NCBI GenBank assembly: GCA_964399635.1
Contig: CAYNRU010000064.1
Coordinates: forward strand, 62,001-126,000
Source of the DNA: UBA4615 sp964399635
GTDB lineage: Bacteria; Pseudomonadota; Gammaproteobacteria; Burkholderiales; Burkholderiaceae_E
Direction of reading: 5' to 3'
Length of the DNA stretch: 64,000 nt
The translations under genes were made by a program, and so were the position numbers. Within the stretch, counting starts at the first letter, position 1. Each line of letters begins with the position of its first letter. Positions 46,965-57,734 of the stretch are shown here, piece after piece. A model generated the notes under the pieces. The model had not been told where the DNA came from. It worked only from the letters and a program-made list of their open reading frames with translations, and searched no databases.

Positions 46965-49028
46965 CTACGCGTCCCGGGAAGGCGGTGAGGCGGTGCCGTG
47001 GATCGGCAGCCGCAGGGTGAAGGTGGTGCCGCGACCCTCGGTGCTCGCCACGGCCAGCGTGCCGCCGATCTCGCGGACATAGTCGCGGCTCTCGAAGGCG
47101 CCGATGCCCATGCCGTACTCCTTGGTGGAGGTGAACGGCCGGAACAGTTTGGTCTCCACGAACTCGCGGCTCATGCCGCGGCCGGTGTCGATCACCTCGA
47201 CGACTGCATGACGCCCGTCGCGGCGCGCGGCCAGGCGCACCGACCCGCCGGGCGGGGTGGCTTCGACGGCGTTCTGCAGCAGGTGGCCGACCACGCGCTC
47301 GAGGCGGTCGCGGTGTGCGACGACCTCGGCCTGCTCGACCTCCGGTGCGATGTCCAGGGCGGGTTCCAAGCGGAGTCCTTTCTTGGCGGCGATCGCGGTG
47401 CGCAGCGTGTCGCCCAGCGGCAGCGGGGCGGCTTGCTCGATCGGACGGGTGCCGACGCGCAATTGCATCAGCAGGCCCTGCATCCGGTCGAGGACATTCT
47501 CGACGGTTTCGAGCATGTCGCGCTGGAACTCCGGATTGTCGCGGTGCCGGGCCGCGTTCTTCAGGAGAAGGGCGAGCTGCGCGACCAGGTTCTTCAGGTC
47601 GTGCACGACGAAGGCACTCATCCGGTTGAATGAGTCGAACTGCCGCGCCTGGACGAGCTTCTCGACCGCCTGGCGCACGGCGAGGTAGCCCGCCACCTGC
47701 CGGCCGGCGGTCTTGAGGATGTCGCGGACCTCCCAGTCGAGGGTGACCGGCGCGACCGGGCGCTGCAGCTGCACCAGCCCGACCAGCTGGTCGTGCAGCA
47801 CCAGCGGCACGATCAGCCAGGCGTCCGGGTCGGAGACCAGCCACTGCGGCAGCACGAGGTCCTCGTAACGCGTGCGATGGGCGTGCCACTCGGGGATCTC
47901 GACGATCCAGTGTCGCCTGGCCAGGAAGCGGGGCAGCGGGTCGTCGGCGGGGATCGGCTCGCGCGCCGGCACGCCGTCCCGGGCGTCGCAGGCCCAGGCG
48001 CCGTCCTCGCCGCGCAGCCACAGGGCGCCGGCGGGGCTGTCGACAAGCGCCGCCAGGCCGCCCAGCGCACGCTGCGACAGGCTGCCGCCGGCGGCGCCGG
48101 GTTGCTCGGGCTGGGCGATCAGCTCGGTGAGCTTGAGCCACTCGCTGCGGTAGTCGTAGCGGTAGGTGAAGAAATTCTTGGCGACCAGCACGCGCAGCCT
48201 GGCCCGCAGGGCCCCGGAGGCGATCAGCGCCACCAGCGCCACCAGCGAGGCGAACGCCAGCAGCGTCTGCGCGACCGCGCCCCAGGCGTCCCCGAAGAAG
48301 CGCAGGCCGTAGCCGATCGCGGCGACCGTCAGCAGGAAGACGCCGGAGGCGAGCAGGGTGGCGGAGTGGAACACCACGCCCCGCGACACCTGGATGTCGA
48401 GCCGCCAGTCGGGCATCCGGGCCGCGGTGACCGCCACCAGCGGCGCGAGCAGGGCGTTGGCGTAGCCGCGGCCGGCCCACCAGGTGAAGTCGAGCCGTCC
48501 GAAGAGCAGTGCGTCGCTGTACAGCACGAGGTCGAAGGCGAACAGGGCCGCGAGCGCCAGGCACAGGAACTTGACCGCCCAGCGGCGCGCCACGGGGGTG
48601 TTGCGGTAGACCTGCTCCACGCAGAGCAGCCCGAACACCGTGCCGACCAGGCCGGCGCCGAAACGCTGCTGCGGCCCCAGCTCGAGCAGCTGCGCGGCGA
48701 GGTGGGCGGCGGCGAGGGCGACCGACAGGCCCATCGCCGCGAGCAGGGTCGAGCGGCGCGCGCCCTGCCAGAGCATGGCGATCAGGAAGCAGGCCCAGGC
48801 GGCCGGGCGCAGCGCCTCGGTCAGCAGGGCGAAGCTGCGCGGCGGTGCGAGCGTGGTCAGCGAGGCGCACATCGCGATGGCCCAGACCACCTGGCAGAGC
48901 ACGGCCGCCACGAGCACCCGCCCTGGGCCATGCCCGCGCCCCCGGACCGTCAGCAGGACGGCGAGCGCCGTCCAGGCGAGCGCTGCGGCGCCGTAACCGA
49001 GGAATCCGATCAGCGGCGGGCCGATCAG
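46965..49028 (-). CDS. prsK: XrtA/PEP-CTERM system histidine kinase PrsK, apparent CTG start
   Basis: 687 residues. Many N-terminal membrane segments (to about 290), a GAF-like sensor domain (about 300-450), then the kinase core: His476 in FVVHDLKNLVAQ, the N-box LLQNAVEATP, DTGRGMS and GMGIGAF. The family start (IGFLGYG) sits right after the epsB stop, yet no ATG, GTG or TTG is in frame there. The codon that fits is CTG at 49028, forming a CTGA overlap with the epsB stop and giving the usual family length. The first GTG would remove the first membrane segment. Confidence 0.9.
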   Translation of the reverse strand: MIGPPLIGFLGYGAAALAWTALAVLLTVRGRGHGPGRVLVAAVLCQVVWAIAMCASLTTLAPPRSFALLTEALRPAAWACFLIAMLWQGARRSTLLAAMGLSVALAAAHLAAQLLELGPQQRFGAGLVGTVFGLLCVEQVYRNTPVARRWAVKFLCLALAALFAFDLVLYSDALLFGRLDFTWWAGRGYANALLAPLVAVTAARMPDWRLDIQVSRGVVFHSATLLASGVFLLTVAAIGYGLRFFGDAWGAVAQTLLAFASLVALVALIASGALRARLRVLVAKNFFTYRYDYRSEWLKLTELIAQPEQPGAAGGSLSQRALGGLAALVDSPAGALWLRGEDGAWACDARDGVPAREPIPADDPLPRFLARRHWIVEIPEWHAHRTRYEDLVLPQWLVSDPDAWLIVPLVLHDQLVGLVQLQRPVAPVTLDWEVRDILKTAGRQVAGYLAVRQAVEKLVQARQFDSFNRMSAFVVHDLKNLVAQLALLLKNAARHRDNPEFQRDMLETVENVLDRMQGLLMQLRVGTRPIEQAAPLPLGDTLRTAIAAKKGLRLEPALDIAPEVEQAEVVAHRDRLERVVGHLLQNAVEATPPGGSVRLAARRDGRHAVVEVIDTGRGMSREFVETKLFRPFTSTKEYGMGIGAFESRDYVREIGGTLAVASTEGRGTTFTLRLPIHGTASPPSRDA

Positions 49029-50398
49029 CGTGCGCCCTTGCCGAGCGTCACCACCTGGATCGTCTCGACCAGGATCATCAGGTCGAGGAACAGGGAGTGG
49101 TTCTTGACGTAGTACAGGTCGTACTGGAGCTTGGCCAGCCCGTCCTCGACCGAGGCGCCGTACGAATAGCGGACCTGCGACCAGCCGGTGACGCCCGGCT
49201 TGACCGAGTGGCGCACGTCGTAGAACGGGATCTGCTCGGTCAGCTGCTCGACGAAATACGGACGCTCCGGCCGGGGGCCCACGAAGCTCATGTCGCCGCG
49301 CAGCACGTTCCAGAGCTGAGGCAGCTCGTCGATGCGGGTGCGCCGCAGGAAGGCGCCCACCCGGGTCACCCGGCTGTCGTTGACGCCCGCCCAGCGCGGC
49401 TTGCCGTCGGATTCCGCATCCTGGCGCATCGTGCGCAGCTTGATGATGTTGAAGCGCCGGCCGGCGTGCCCGACCCGCTCCTGCGTGTAGAAGATCGGAA
49501 AGCCGCTCTCGATCACCACCGCGACCATCGCGATCAGCAGGATCGGGAGGGTCAGCAGGATCAGGGCGGTCGCTGCGGCCAGGTCGAACAGGCGCTTGAC
49601 CACGTCCCGGGTCAGGCCCTGGTCGAAGCCGTTGCCGAAGATCATCCAGCTCGCGCGCATGGTGTCCACCCGGAGCACGCCCTGCTCGCGCTCGTAGAAG
49701 GACTGCAGGTCCATCACCTTGATGCCGCGCAGCTTGCAGTCGAGCAGGTGGCGCAGCGGGAGCACGCCGCCGCGACGCTCGCGCACCGCGATGACGATCT
49801 CGGACACACGCAGGTCTTCGGTCGCGCGGCGCAGTGCCTCGTGATTGAGCAGGCGCTCCTGGCCGGAGGCGTCGCGTTCGGCCATCACCGGGTACAGGCC
49901 CGCGTACTGGATCGACTGGCGGCTCTCGCCGTTGTGCAGAAAGCGGATGACGTCCTCGGCCTCCTGGCCGTTGCCGAGCACCAGCACGCGGCGCTTGGGC
50001 AGGCCGAGGTCGGTGATCCGGAAGAACAGCACCCGGATGCCGAGCACGCTGCCCAGCGCGAGCAGCGAGCACCAGGCCATCACGCCGCGCCCGATGTAGG
50101 TCTCGGGGAACAGGTAGAACACCAGGCTGATCAGCAGCAAAGACAGCCCGTAGGCGATCAGGATGCGGTGAATGGTGGTCCGGAACGGCTCGCCTTGGAG
50201 CTGGTAGAGGCCGAGCGCCGACATTGCCAGCAGCATCACGACGGTGAACACGCCGGCCTCCAGCCGCGCGGACTCGTTGAACCCGGTGGGGAACCGGAGC
50301 TGGAATCCGAGGATCACCGACTGGAACAGCACCAGCGCCTCGAGCCCCGTCAGGAGCAGCAGGCGGACGGAGAGGTAGTGGTTGAACAGTCGGATCAT
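49025..50398 (-). CDS. epsB: Initiating sugar transferase, PEP-CTERM-associated (EpsB/TIGR03013-like)
   Basis: 457 residues. N-terminal membrane segments, a Rossmann-like middle domain (RRVLVLGNGQEAEDVIRFL) and the bacterial sugar transferase domain from about 270 (DVVKRLFDLAAATALIL, PIFYTQERVGHAGRRFNIIK, LRTMRQDAE, RTRIDELPQLWNVLRGDMSF, VGPRPERP, VKPGVTGWSQV). It transfers a sugar phosphate to undecaprenyl phosphate, starting the repeat unit. I chose ATG at 50398 (MIRLFNHYLSVRLLLL, typical of the family) instead of the longer frame. Confidence 0.95.
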   Translation of the reverse strand: MIRLFNHYLSVRLLLLTGLEALVLFQSVILGFQLRFPTGFNESARLEAGVFTVVMLLAMSALGLYQLQGEPFRTTIHRILIAYGLSLLLISLVFYLFPETYIGRGVMAWCSLLALGSVLGIRVLFFRITDLGLPKRRVLVLGNGQEAEDVIRFLHNGESRQSIQYAGLYPVMAERDASGQERLLNHEALRRATEDLRVSEIVIAVRERRGGVLPLRHLLDCKLRGIKVMDLQSFYEREQGVLRVDTMRASWMIFGNGFDQGLTRDVVKRLFDLAAATALILLTLPILLIAMVAVVIESGFPIFYTQERVGHAGRRFNIIKLRTMRQDAESDGKPRWAGVNDSRVTRVGAFLRRTRIDELPQLWNVLRGDMSFVGPRPERPYFVEQLTEQIPFYDVRHSVKPGVTGWSQVRYSYGASVEDGLAKLQYDLYYVKNHSLFLDLMILVETIQVVTLGKGAR

Positions 50399-50469
50399 GG
50401 CGTCATTGGATCCTGCGGGCGCATCCGGCGGCGCCGCGAGGCATAACTTCACGGCCGTATTGTCTCCGA

Positions 50470-50479
50470 TAACGTGTTA
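50470..50479. promoter_or_regulatory. Palindrome upstream of epsB
   Basis: TAACGTGTTA is a perfect palindrome except for its central dinucleotide, 72-81 bases upstream of the epsB start. On the minus strand it is followed by GACAAT, a weak -10-like hexamer. It could be an operator for the epsB-prsK-prsR-prsT operon. The remaining part of the 223-base gap up to mtfA is GC-rich with repeated CGGTCGC-like words but no gene. Confidence 0.3.
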
Positions 50480-50621
50480 CGGGACGCCCCGCCCCTGCGA
50501 GGGCGGTCGCGAACGGTCGCAGGGCCGGCTGCGGACGGTCGGACCGTTGGGCGGCTGCGACGGATGGGCCGGCACCGGCCCCGCTGCCGCGTCGGGGTCG
50601 GGGAGCGTGTCCGGCGGGCGG

Positions 50622-51431
50622 TCAGGGCGCTCGCAGGCGTGCCTGCGGGTCCTGCATGAAGTAGCCGACGAAGCATCGATACAGCTCGGGGAACCGGTCC
50701 GCCAGCACGTCCGGTTCCACGAAGAAGGCCTCGGCCGCGACCGCGAAGAACTCCGCCTCGTCGGTGGCGGCATAGGGGTCGAGGGCCAGGCGGCCGTACC
50801 AGCGGTCCGCCGCCTCGCTCTCGGGGTCGACGTGGCGGGGGATGGACGCCTCGACCCGGTCCAGCTCGCCCGTGAAGTCGTCGTAGGCCGCGTGCAGCGC
50901 GTCCCGCCACCGGGCGAGGGCCGCCCCGGGCATCGGCGGGCAGCCGTCGGCCACGCCGTCGGCCATGTCCAGCTTGTGCGCAAACTCGTGGATCACGACG
51001 TTCGCGGTCGATCCGGGCTCGCCTCCGGCCACGTCGTCCCAGGAAAGCACCACCGGGCCGCCATCCATCGCCTCGCCGGCCAGCACGTCCTCGAACTCGT
51101 GGACCAGGCCGTCCTCGTCGGTGATGCGGCGCTTGACCGCGAAGGCCGAGGGATAGACCACGATCTCCACGAAGTCCTGGTAGTGGCCGAGCCCGATGTG
51201 CAGCACCGGCAGGCAGGCCTGCGCGGCGATCGTGAGGCGCATGGCGTCGTCCGGCACGAGCGCGTGGGCGCCGCTGAATGTCTTGCCGGACAGGAAGCCG
51301 GCGATCAGCCCGCGCAGGCGGTCCGCCTCGGGGGGCGCCAGGCCCCGGAGGTAGGGGAGCTCGGCCTGGAGGCGCTCCCAGGCGGGCAGGTCGATGGGGA
51401 GGAGGCGGCGAGCGCTGCGGGGCCAGATCAT
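50622..51431 (-). CDS. mtfA: Zinc metallopeptidase MtfA family (M90)
   Basis: 269 residues. The zinc site HEFAHKLD (His148, Glu149, His152) is intact. Conserved flanking features are GLGHYQDFVEIVVYPSAF, VVLSWDDV, and the C-terminal DEAEFFAVAAEAFFVEPDVL and FPELYRCFVGYF. MtfA titrates the Mlc repressor in enterobacteria; whether that partner exists here is unknown. It marks the right border of the polysaccharide locus and is divergent from relA across 97 bases. Confidence 0.92.
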   Translation of the reverse strand: MIWPRSARRLLPIDLPAWERLQAELPYLRGLAPPEADRLRGLIAGFLSGKTFSGAHALVPDDAMRLTIAAQACLPVLHIGLGHYQDFVEIVVYPSAFAVKRRITDEDGLVHEFEDVLAGEAMDGGPVVLSWDDVAGGEPGSTANVVIHEFAHKLDMADGVADGCPPMPGAALARWRDALHAAYDDFTGELDRVEASIPRHVDPESEAADRWYGRLALDPYAATDEAEFFAVAAEAFFVEPDVLADRFPELYRCFVGYFMQDPQARLRAP

Positions 51432-51479
51432 GGCGGCGGATGGGTCCTCGGAGCCGGTGGCCGGGGCGGGCAGGCCCCC

Positions 51480-51485
51480 TATAAT
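51480..51485 (+). promoter_or_regulatory. Candidate relA -10 box
   Basis: A perfect TATAAT in very GC-rich surroundings, 44 bases before the relA ATG. No good -35 hexamer is seen at the right distance (the region around 51456-51462 reads GGTGGCC), so it may need an activator. A start site would fall near 51492, giving a leader of about 37 bases. Confidence 0.45.
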
Positions 51486-51528
51486 GCCTCGAAGGCAATG
51501 CGGGCCCGCCCTGGCCCGCGCATACTGC

Positions 51529-53949
<2,421 letters not shown>

Positions 53950-53979
53950 CGAGGCGGGGCGGGCGCTGACGCGCCGCCA

Positions 53980-54002
53980 GGCCGGCTGCGCTCGGCCCGG
54001 CC
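53980..54002. terminator. GC-rich hairpin between convergent relA and mog
   Basis: GGCCGG (53980-53985) and CCGGCC (53997-54002) can pair across an 11-base loop in the short gap between two convergent genes. There is no T-run, so an intrinsic terminator is not proven; it could act with Rho or simply be GC-rich sequence. Confidence 0.25.
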
Positions 54003-54016
54003 GCCCGGGTCGGTCT

Positions 54017-54634
54017 TCAGGCCGCCGCGGGCCGCAACGCCGACTTGGGCCTGAACGCCTTGCACACCGCGTCGTGAGTCTCCACGAACGGCGCCCCGAT
54101 CAGGTCGAGGCAGTACGGCACCGCCGAGAAGATTCCGTGCACGGTCGCCTTGCCGTCGGGCCCCCTCAGCCCCTCGAGCGTCTCGGCGATGGACTTGGGC
54201 TGGCCCGGCAGGTTGATGATCAGCGCCCCGCCGCGGATCACCGCCACCTGCCGCGACAGGATGGCGGTCGGCACGAAGTTCAGGCTGATCTGGCGCATCT
54301 GCTCGCCGAACCCGGGCATCTCCTTGTCGCCCACGGCGAGCGTCGCCTCGGGGGTGACATCGCGCCGCGCGGGTCCGGTGCCCCCGGTGGTCAGCACCAG
54401 GTGGCACCCGGCGACATCGACCAGCTCGATCAGCCTGCGCTCGATCCCGTCGCGCTCGTCCGGGATGAGGCGGGTCTCGGCCACCCAGGGCGAGGCGAGC
54501 GCGGCCGCGAGCCAGGCCTGCAGCGCCGGTATGCCGGCGTCGGCGTAGACCCCGCCGGAGGCGCGATCGGAGATCGAGACCAGGCCGATGCGCAGCGGGG
54601 CGGTCAGGGTGGCGGCGACGGGAAGCTCGGGCAT
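54017..54634 (-). CDS. mog: Molybdopterin adenylyltransferase
   Basis: 205 residues of the MogA/MoaB fold. ISDRASGGVYADAGIPAL, the glycine motif VLTTGGTGPARRDVTPEA and INLPGQPKSIAETL are characteristic. It adenylates molybdopterin before molybdenum insertion. It is convergent with relA and lies 62 bases downstream of yjgA on the same strand. Confidence 0.93.
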   Translation of the reverse strand: MPELPVAATLTAPLRIGLVSISDRASGGVYADAGIPALQAWLAAALASPWVAETRLIPDERDGIERRLIELVDVAGCHLVLTTGGTGPARRDVTPEATLAVGDKEMPGFGEQMRQISLNFVPTAILSRQVAVIRGGALIINLPGQPKSIAETLEGLRGPDGKATVHGIFSAVPYCLDLIGAPFVETHDAVCKAFRPKSALRPAAA

Positions 54635-54696
54635 GGGCGCGGGGCGGGGCTGGGGTTGCGGGCGGTCCGCGCGGTGGCGCAGCGGGGTCGGGACGG

Positions 54697-55275
54697 TCAG
54701 CGCTCGCCGTGGGCGTCGGGCACCGGGCGCGGCGCCAGGTCGGCCAGCAGGACGTCGCGCAGCTCGCGGAACAGCTCGCGGTAGTGCCGGCCGTGCTGCT
54801 GGCGCGCCACCTCGGCGCTGGCCGAGCGGATCATCGGATGCAGGTCGCGGGCGATCGCCTGGGGGTAGCGGCCGGCGAATTCGGCGAGCCGCTCGGGCGA
54901 TGCGATCAGCGCATCGCGCCAGCGCTCGGCCGCATGCATGACCGCGGTCTCGGCGCGGTGCTGCACGTCGCCGACGTCCAGCTGGGCGCGCACCGCCTGC
55001 GCATCGACGCGGCGCATCAGCTTGCCCAAGTACTGCAGCTGGCGGCGGCGCCCCTCGCGGGCGGTGATCTTGCGGGCCATCACGACCGCCTCGATCAGGT
55101 CCTGCGGCAGGTCCAGGCGGGCGAAGGCGGAAGGCGCGAGCTCGACCAGGCGCTCGCCCAGCGCCTGCAGCTCGTGCGAGTCGCGCTTGCGCTGCGACTT
55201 GCTCGGGCCGTCGTAGTCGTCGCTCGGTTCTTCGGCGGCGCCGGGCAGCGGGATGTCGTAGAGGGGAGGCTTCAT
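54697..55275 (-). CDS. yjgA: Ribosome-associated protein YjgA/DarP (DUF615)
   Basis: 192 residues, mostly helical and charged. SKSQRKRDSHELQALGERLV is the conserved N-terminal motif, followed by ARKITAREGRRRQLQYLGKL and a helical C-terminus with RELRDVLL. DarP assists 50S subunit maturation. It is divergent from pmbA, as in many beta- and gammaproteobacteria. The 49-base spacer contains TATGAT (55287-55292), which can serve as a -10 for pmbA and, read as TATCAT on the other strand, might do so for yjgA. Confidence 0.94.
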   Translation of the reverse strand: MKPPLYDIPLPGAAEEPSDDYDGPSKSQRKRDSHELQALGERLVELAPSAFARLDLPQDLIEAVVMARKITAREGRRRQLQYLGKLMRRVDAQAVRAQLDVGDVQHRAETAVMHAAERWRDALIASPERLAEFAGRYPQAIARDLHPMIRSASAEVARQQHGRHYRELFRELRDVLLADLAPRPVPDAHGER

Positions 55276-55324
55276 GGTCGGCACGTTATGATAGCCCGAT
55301 CCAATTCTGCGACCGACCGACACG

Positions 55325-56662
55325 ATGTTCGACCACAGCCGCGCCCGATTCGAGGAACTGACCCGCTCGGTGCTGGACCAGGCCGCAGGCCTGGGCGCCA
55401 CCGCCGCCGCCACGGATGTCTCCGAGAGCTCGGGCCTGTCGGTGAACGTCCGCAAGGGCAAGGTCGAGACCATCGAGCAGACCCGCGACAAGGGCCTGGG
55501 CGTGACGGTCTACGTCGGCACGCGCCGCGGCCACGCCAGCACCAGCGACTTCAGCGCGCATGCGGTGCGCGAGACGGTCAAGGCGGCCTTCGAGATCGCC
55601 CGCTTCACCGGCGAGGACCCGTGCGCGGGCCTGCCCGACCCGGACACGCTGGCGCGCAAGCCCCTCGACCTGAAGCTCTTCCACCCCTGGACCATCGAGG
55701 CGGACGAGGCGATCGAGCTTGCCCGCACCATGGAGGCCGCGGCCTTCGATGTGAGCCCGGCGATCGTCAACTCGGAAGGCGCGGGCGTGTCGGTCAGCCA
55801 CGGCCACTTCGTGTCGGCCAACAGCCTGGGCTTCGTGGGCGGCTATCCGTACAGCCGTCACTCCATCGCCTGCGCCCCCATCGCCAGGCGCGGGCGCGCG
55901 ATGCAGCGCGACGACTGGTACTCGGCGGCCCGCCGCTCGGAGCGCCTCGCCGACCCCGAGGCCCTGGGCCGCTATGCCGCGCATCGCGCGCTGGCGCGCC
56001 TGGGCGCGCGCAAGCTGAGCTCGCGCAAGGTGCCGGTGCTGTTCGAGTCGCCGCTGGCCTGCGGGCTGGTCGGGCACTTCGTGCAGGCGGTGAGCGGCGG
56101 CGCGCTCTATCGCAAGGCGAGCTTCCTGCTCGACTCGCTGGGCACGGAGGTGTTCGCGCCGCATCTCGACCTCGTCGAAGATCCGCATCGGCTGGAGGCG
56201 TTCGGCAGCACGCCGTTCGACGACGAAGGGGTCGCTACGGCGGCGCGCAAGGTCGTGTCGGGAGGGGTCGTCGAGGGCTGGTTCCTGTCGACGTATTCGG
56301 CGCGCAAGCTCGGCATGAAGTCCACCGGCAACGCGGGGGGGTCGCACTCCCTGCACTTCACGAGCCGCGACACGCGCCCGCGCGACAACCTGGTCGCGAT
56401 GCTGCGCAAGCTGGGCACGGGGCTCTTCGTGACCGAGCTGCTCGGCCACGGGGTCAACGGTGTGACCGGCGACTACTCGCGGGGCGCGAGCGGCTACTGG
56501 GTCGAGGGCGGCAAGATCCAGTATCCGGTCGAGGAGATCACCATCGCGGCCAACCTCAAGGACATGTTCCGAGACATCGTCGCGGTCGGGGCCGACGAGG
56601 TGGTGCGGGGCAACAAGCGCAGCGGGTCGGTGCTGATCCGGCAGATGTCGGTGGCGGGCTGA
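55325..56662 (+). CDS. pmbA: Metalloprotease PmbA/TldE
   Basis: 445 residues, the TldE partner of the TldD/TldE protease. Present are VNVRKGKVETIEQTRDKG, VYVGTRRGHAS, LDLKLFHPW, and late motifs ARKLGMKSTGNAGG, LGTGLFVTELLGHGVNGVTG, YSRGASGYWVEGGKI and GSVLIRQM. TldD/E cleaves unstructured peptides and matures some ribosomal peptides. It converges with the small unknown gene, 28 bases away. Confidence 0.95.
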   Translation: MFDHSRARFEELTRSVLDQAAGLGATAAATDVSESSGLSVNVRKGKVETIEQTRDKGLGVTVYVGTRRGHASTSDFSAHAVRETVKAAFEIARFTGEDPCAGLPDPDTLARKPLDLKLFHPWTIEADEAIELARTMEAAAFDVSPAIVNSEGAGVSVSHGHFVSANSLGFVGGYPYSRHSIACAPIARRGRAMQRDDWYSAARRSERLADPEALGRYAAHRALARLGARKLSSRKVPVLFESPLACGLVGHFVQAVSGGALYRKASFLLDSLGTEVFAPHLDLVEDPHRLEAFGSTPFDDEGVATAARKVVSGGVVEGWFLSTYSARKLGMKSTGNAGGSHSLHFTSRDTRPRDNLVAMLRKLGTGLFVTELLGHGVNGVTGDYSRGASGYWVEGGKIQYPVEEITIAANLKDMFRDIVAVGADEVVRGNKRSGSVLIRQMSVAG

Positions 56663-56690
56663 CCGGCATGCCCGCCCGGGTGCGCCGGAC

Positions 56691-57023
56691 TCAGGCCTGG
56701 TCGTCCAGCCGGTCCGTCAGCACCGGCGGCAACTCGTCCAGTGGCTCGTCGAGGCGCCAGCCGTGGAACGCGAGCGCGGTCTCGAACCCATCCTCGATCT
56801 CGGCCAGCTCCCAAAGGCGCTCGGTGAGCGGCGGGTCCGGCACAGGCCTGATCATCGGGGCGAGCTGCGCGATGTCTTGCTCGAGCATCGCCGCGAGCGA
56901 GCCCACGGTCTCCGCGGGCCAGCGATGCAAAGCGCTGCCCAGACCGCTCGTCGCCTCGAGCGAGTCGGCCGTGCAGACGAGGAGGGCCTCGCAGCGGCGC
57001 AATTCGTTCGATAGGACCGGCAT
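56691..57023 (-). CDS. Small conserved-looking protein of unknown function
   Basis: 110 residues, mainly helical, acidic and Leu-rich (SNELRRCEALLVCTADSLE, MLEQDIAQLAPMIRP, RLWELAEIEDGFETAL). Two halves each end in a helix-turn pattern. I do not recognise the family. Codon use looks normal for this genome. Start ATG at 57023; it is divergent from greB with a 66-base spacer and convergent with pmbA. Confidence 0.6.
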   Translation of the reverse strand: MPVLSNELRRCEALLVCTADSLEATSGLGSALHRWPAETVGSLAAMLEQDIAQLAPMIRPVPDPPLTERLWELAEIEDGFETALAFHGWRLDEPLDELPPVLTDRLDDQA

Positions 57024-57089
57024 GTTCACATTCTGCTCCCATCGTGTGTCCAGCGATCGAACTGTCCGCCACGCGGTCGGGATCAGCGG

Positions 57090-57680
57090 ATGAACAAGGC
57101 CTTCGTCAGAGAGGATGCCGAGGACGACGACGAGCTCGAGCCGCCCGAGCCCGCCGGCCCGCCGCCTCGCAACTACATCACCCCGGCGGGTCATGCGCGG
57201 ATCCGGGCGGAGCTGCTGCAGCTGCTCGACGTCGAGCGACCGGAAGTGGTGCGCATCGTGTCCTGGGCGGCCTCCAACGGCGACCGCTCCGAGAACGGCG
57301 ACTACCTGTACGGCAAGAAGCGACTGCGCGAGATCGACCGGCGGATCCGCTTCCTCACGCGCCGGCTCGACCGTGCGGAGGTCGTCGACCCGCTGCAGCA
57401 GGCGGGCAATGACCAGGTCTTCTTCGGGGCCAGGGTCACCTACGAGCAGTCGGACGGCGTGGTGCGGACCGTGCGCATCGTGGGCATCGACGAGGTCGAC
57501 CCGCTGCACGGCCGGATCAGCTGGATCTCGCCGGTGGCCAAGGCGCTGATCAAGGCGCGCGAGGGCGACACGGTGTCGCTGATGACCCCGGCGGGTCGTC
57601 TGGACCTGGAGATCCTCGATGTGCGCTACGACGCGGAGGCGGTCGACGCGCCCACCGGCGGGGCGGGCTCGGACGCCTGA
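57090..57680 (+). CDS. greB: Transcription elongation factor GreB
   Basis: 196 residues. N-terminal coiled coil (about 30-105) with the acidic tip SNGDRSENGDYLYGKKRLRE, which enters the RNA polymerase secondary channel and stimulates transcript cleavage. The C-terminal FKBP-like domain (VFFGARVTYEQ, PLHGRISWISPVAKALI) is complete. The protein has an acidic N-terminal extension and a short C-terminal tail compared with the usual 160-170 residues. Convergent with spoT. Confidence 0.94.
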   Translation: MNKAFVREDAEDDDELEPPEPAGPPPRNYITPAGHARIRAELLQLLDVERPEVVRIVSWAASNGDRSENGDYLYGKKRLREIDRRIRFLTRRLDRAEVVDPLQQAGNDQVFFGARVTYEQSDGVVRTVRIVGIDEVDPLHGRISWISPVAKALIKAREGDTVSLMTPAGRLDLEILDVRYDAEAVDAPTGGAGSDA

Positions 57681-57687
57681 GGAGGCG

Positions 57688-57718
57688 GGGCGGCCTGCGC
57701 CCCTTGCGCGCGCCGCCC
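57688..57718. terminator. GC-rich inverted repeat between convergent greB and spoT
   Basis: GGGCGGC (57688-57694) and GCCGCCC (57712-57718) pair perfectly across 17 bases in the 54-base gap between two gene ends. No T-run, so only a candidate bidirectional terminator. Confidence 0.25.
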
Positions 57719-57734
57719 GCTGCGCTGCGCGGCG

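Noticed and set aside
49029..50072. Upstream extension of prsK to 50072
   Set aside because: This part lies out of frame within epsB and contains no membrane segments or motif; the family start is at IGFLGYG.
54709..57093. 794-codon plus-strand frame across yjgA and pmbA
   Set aside because: It reads out of frame through pmbA and antisense through yjgA; no domain and highly Arg/Gly-rich.
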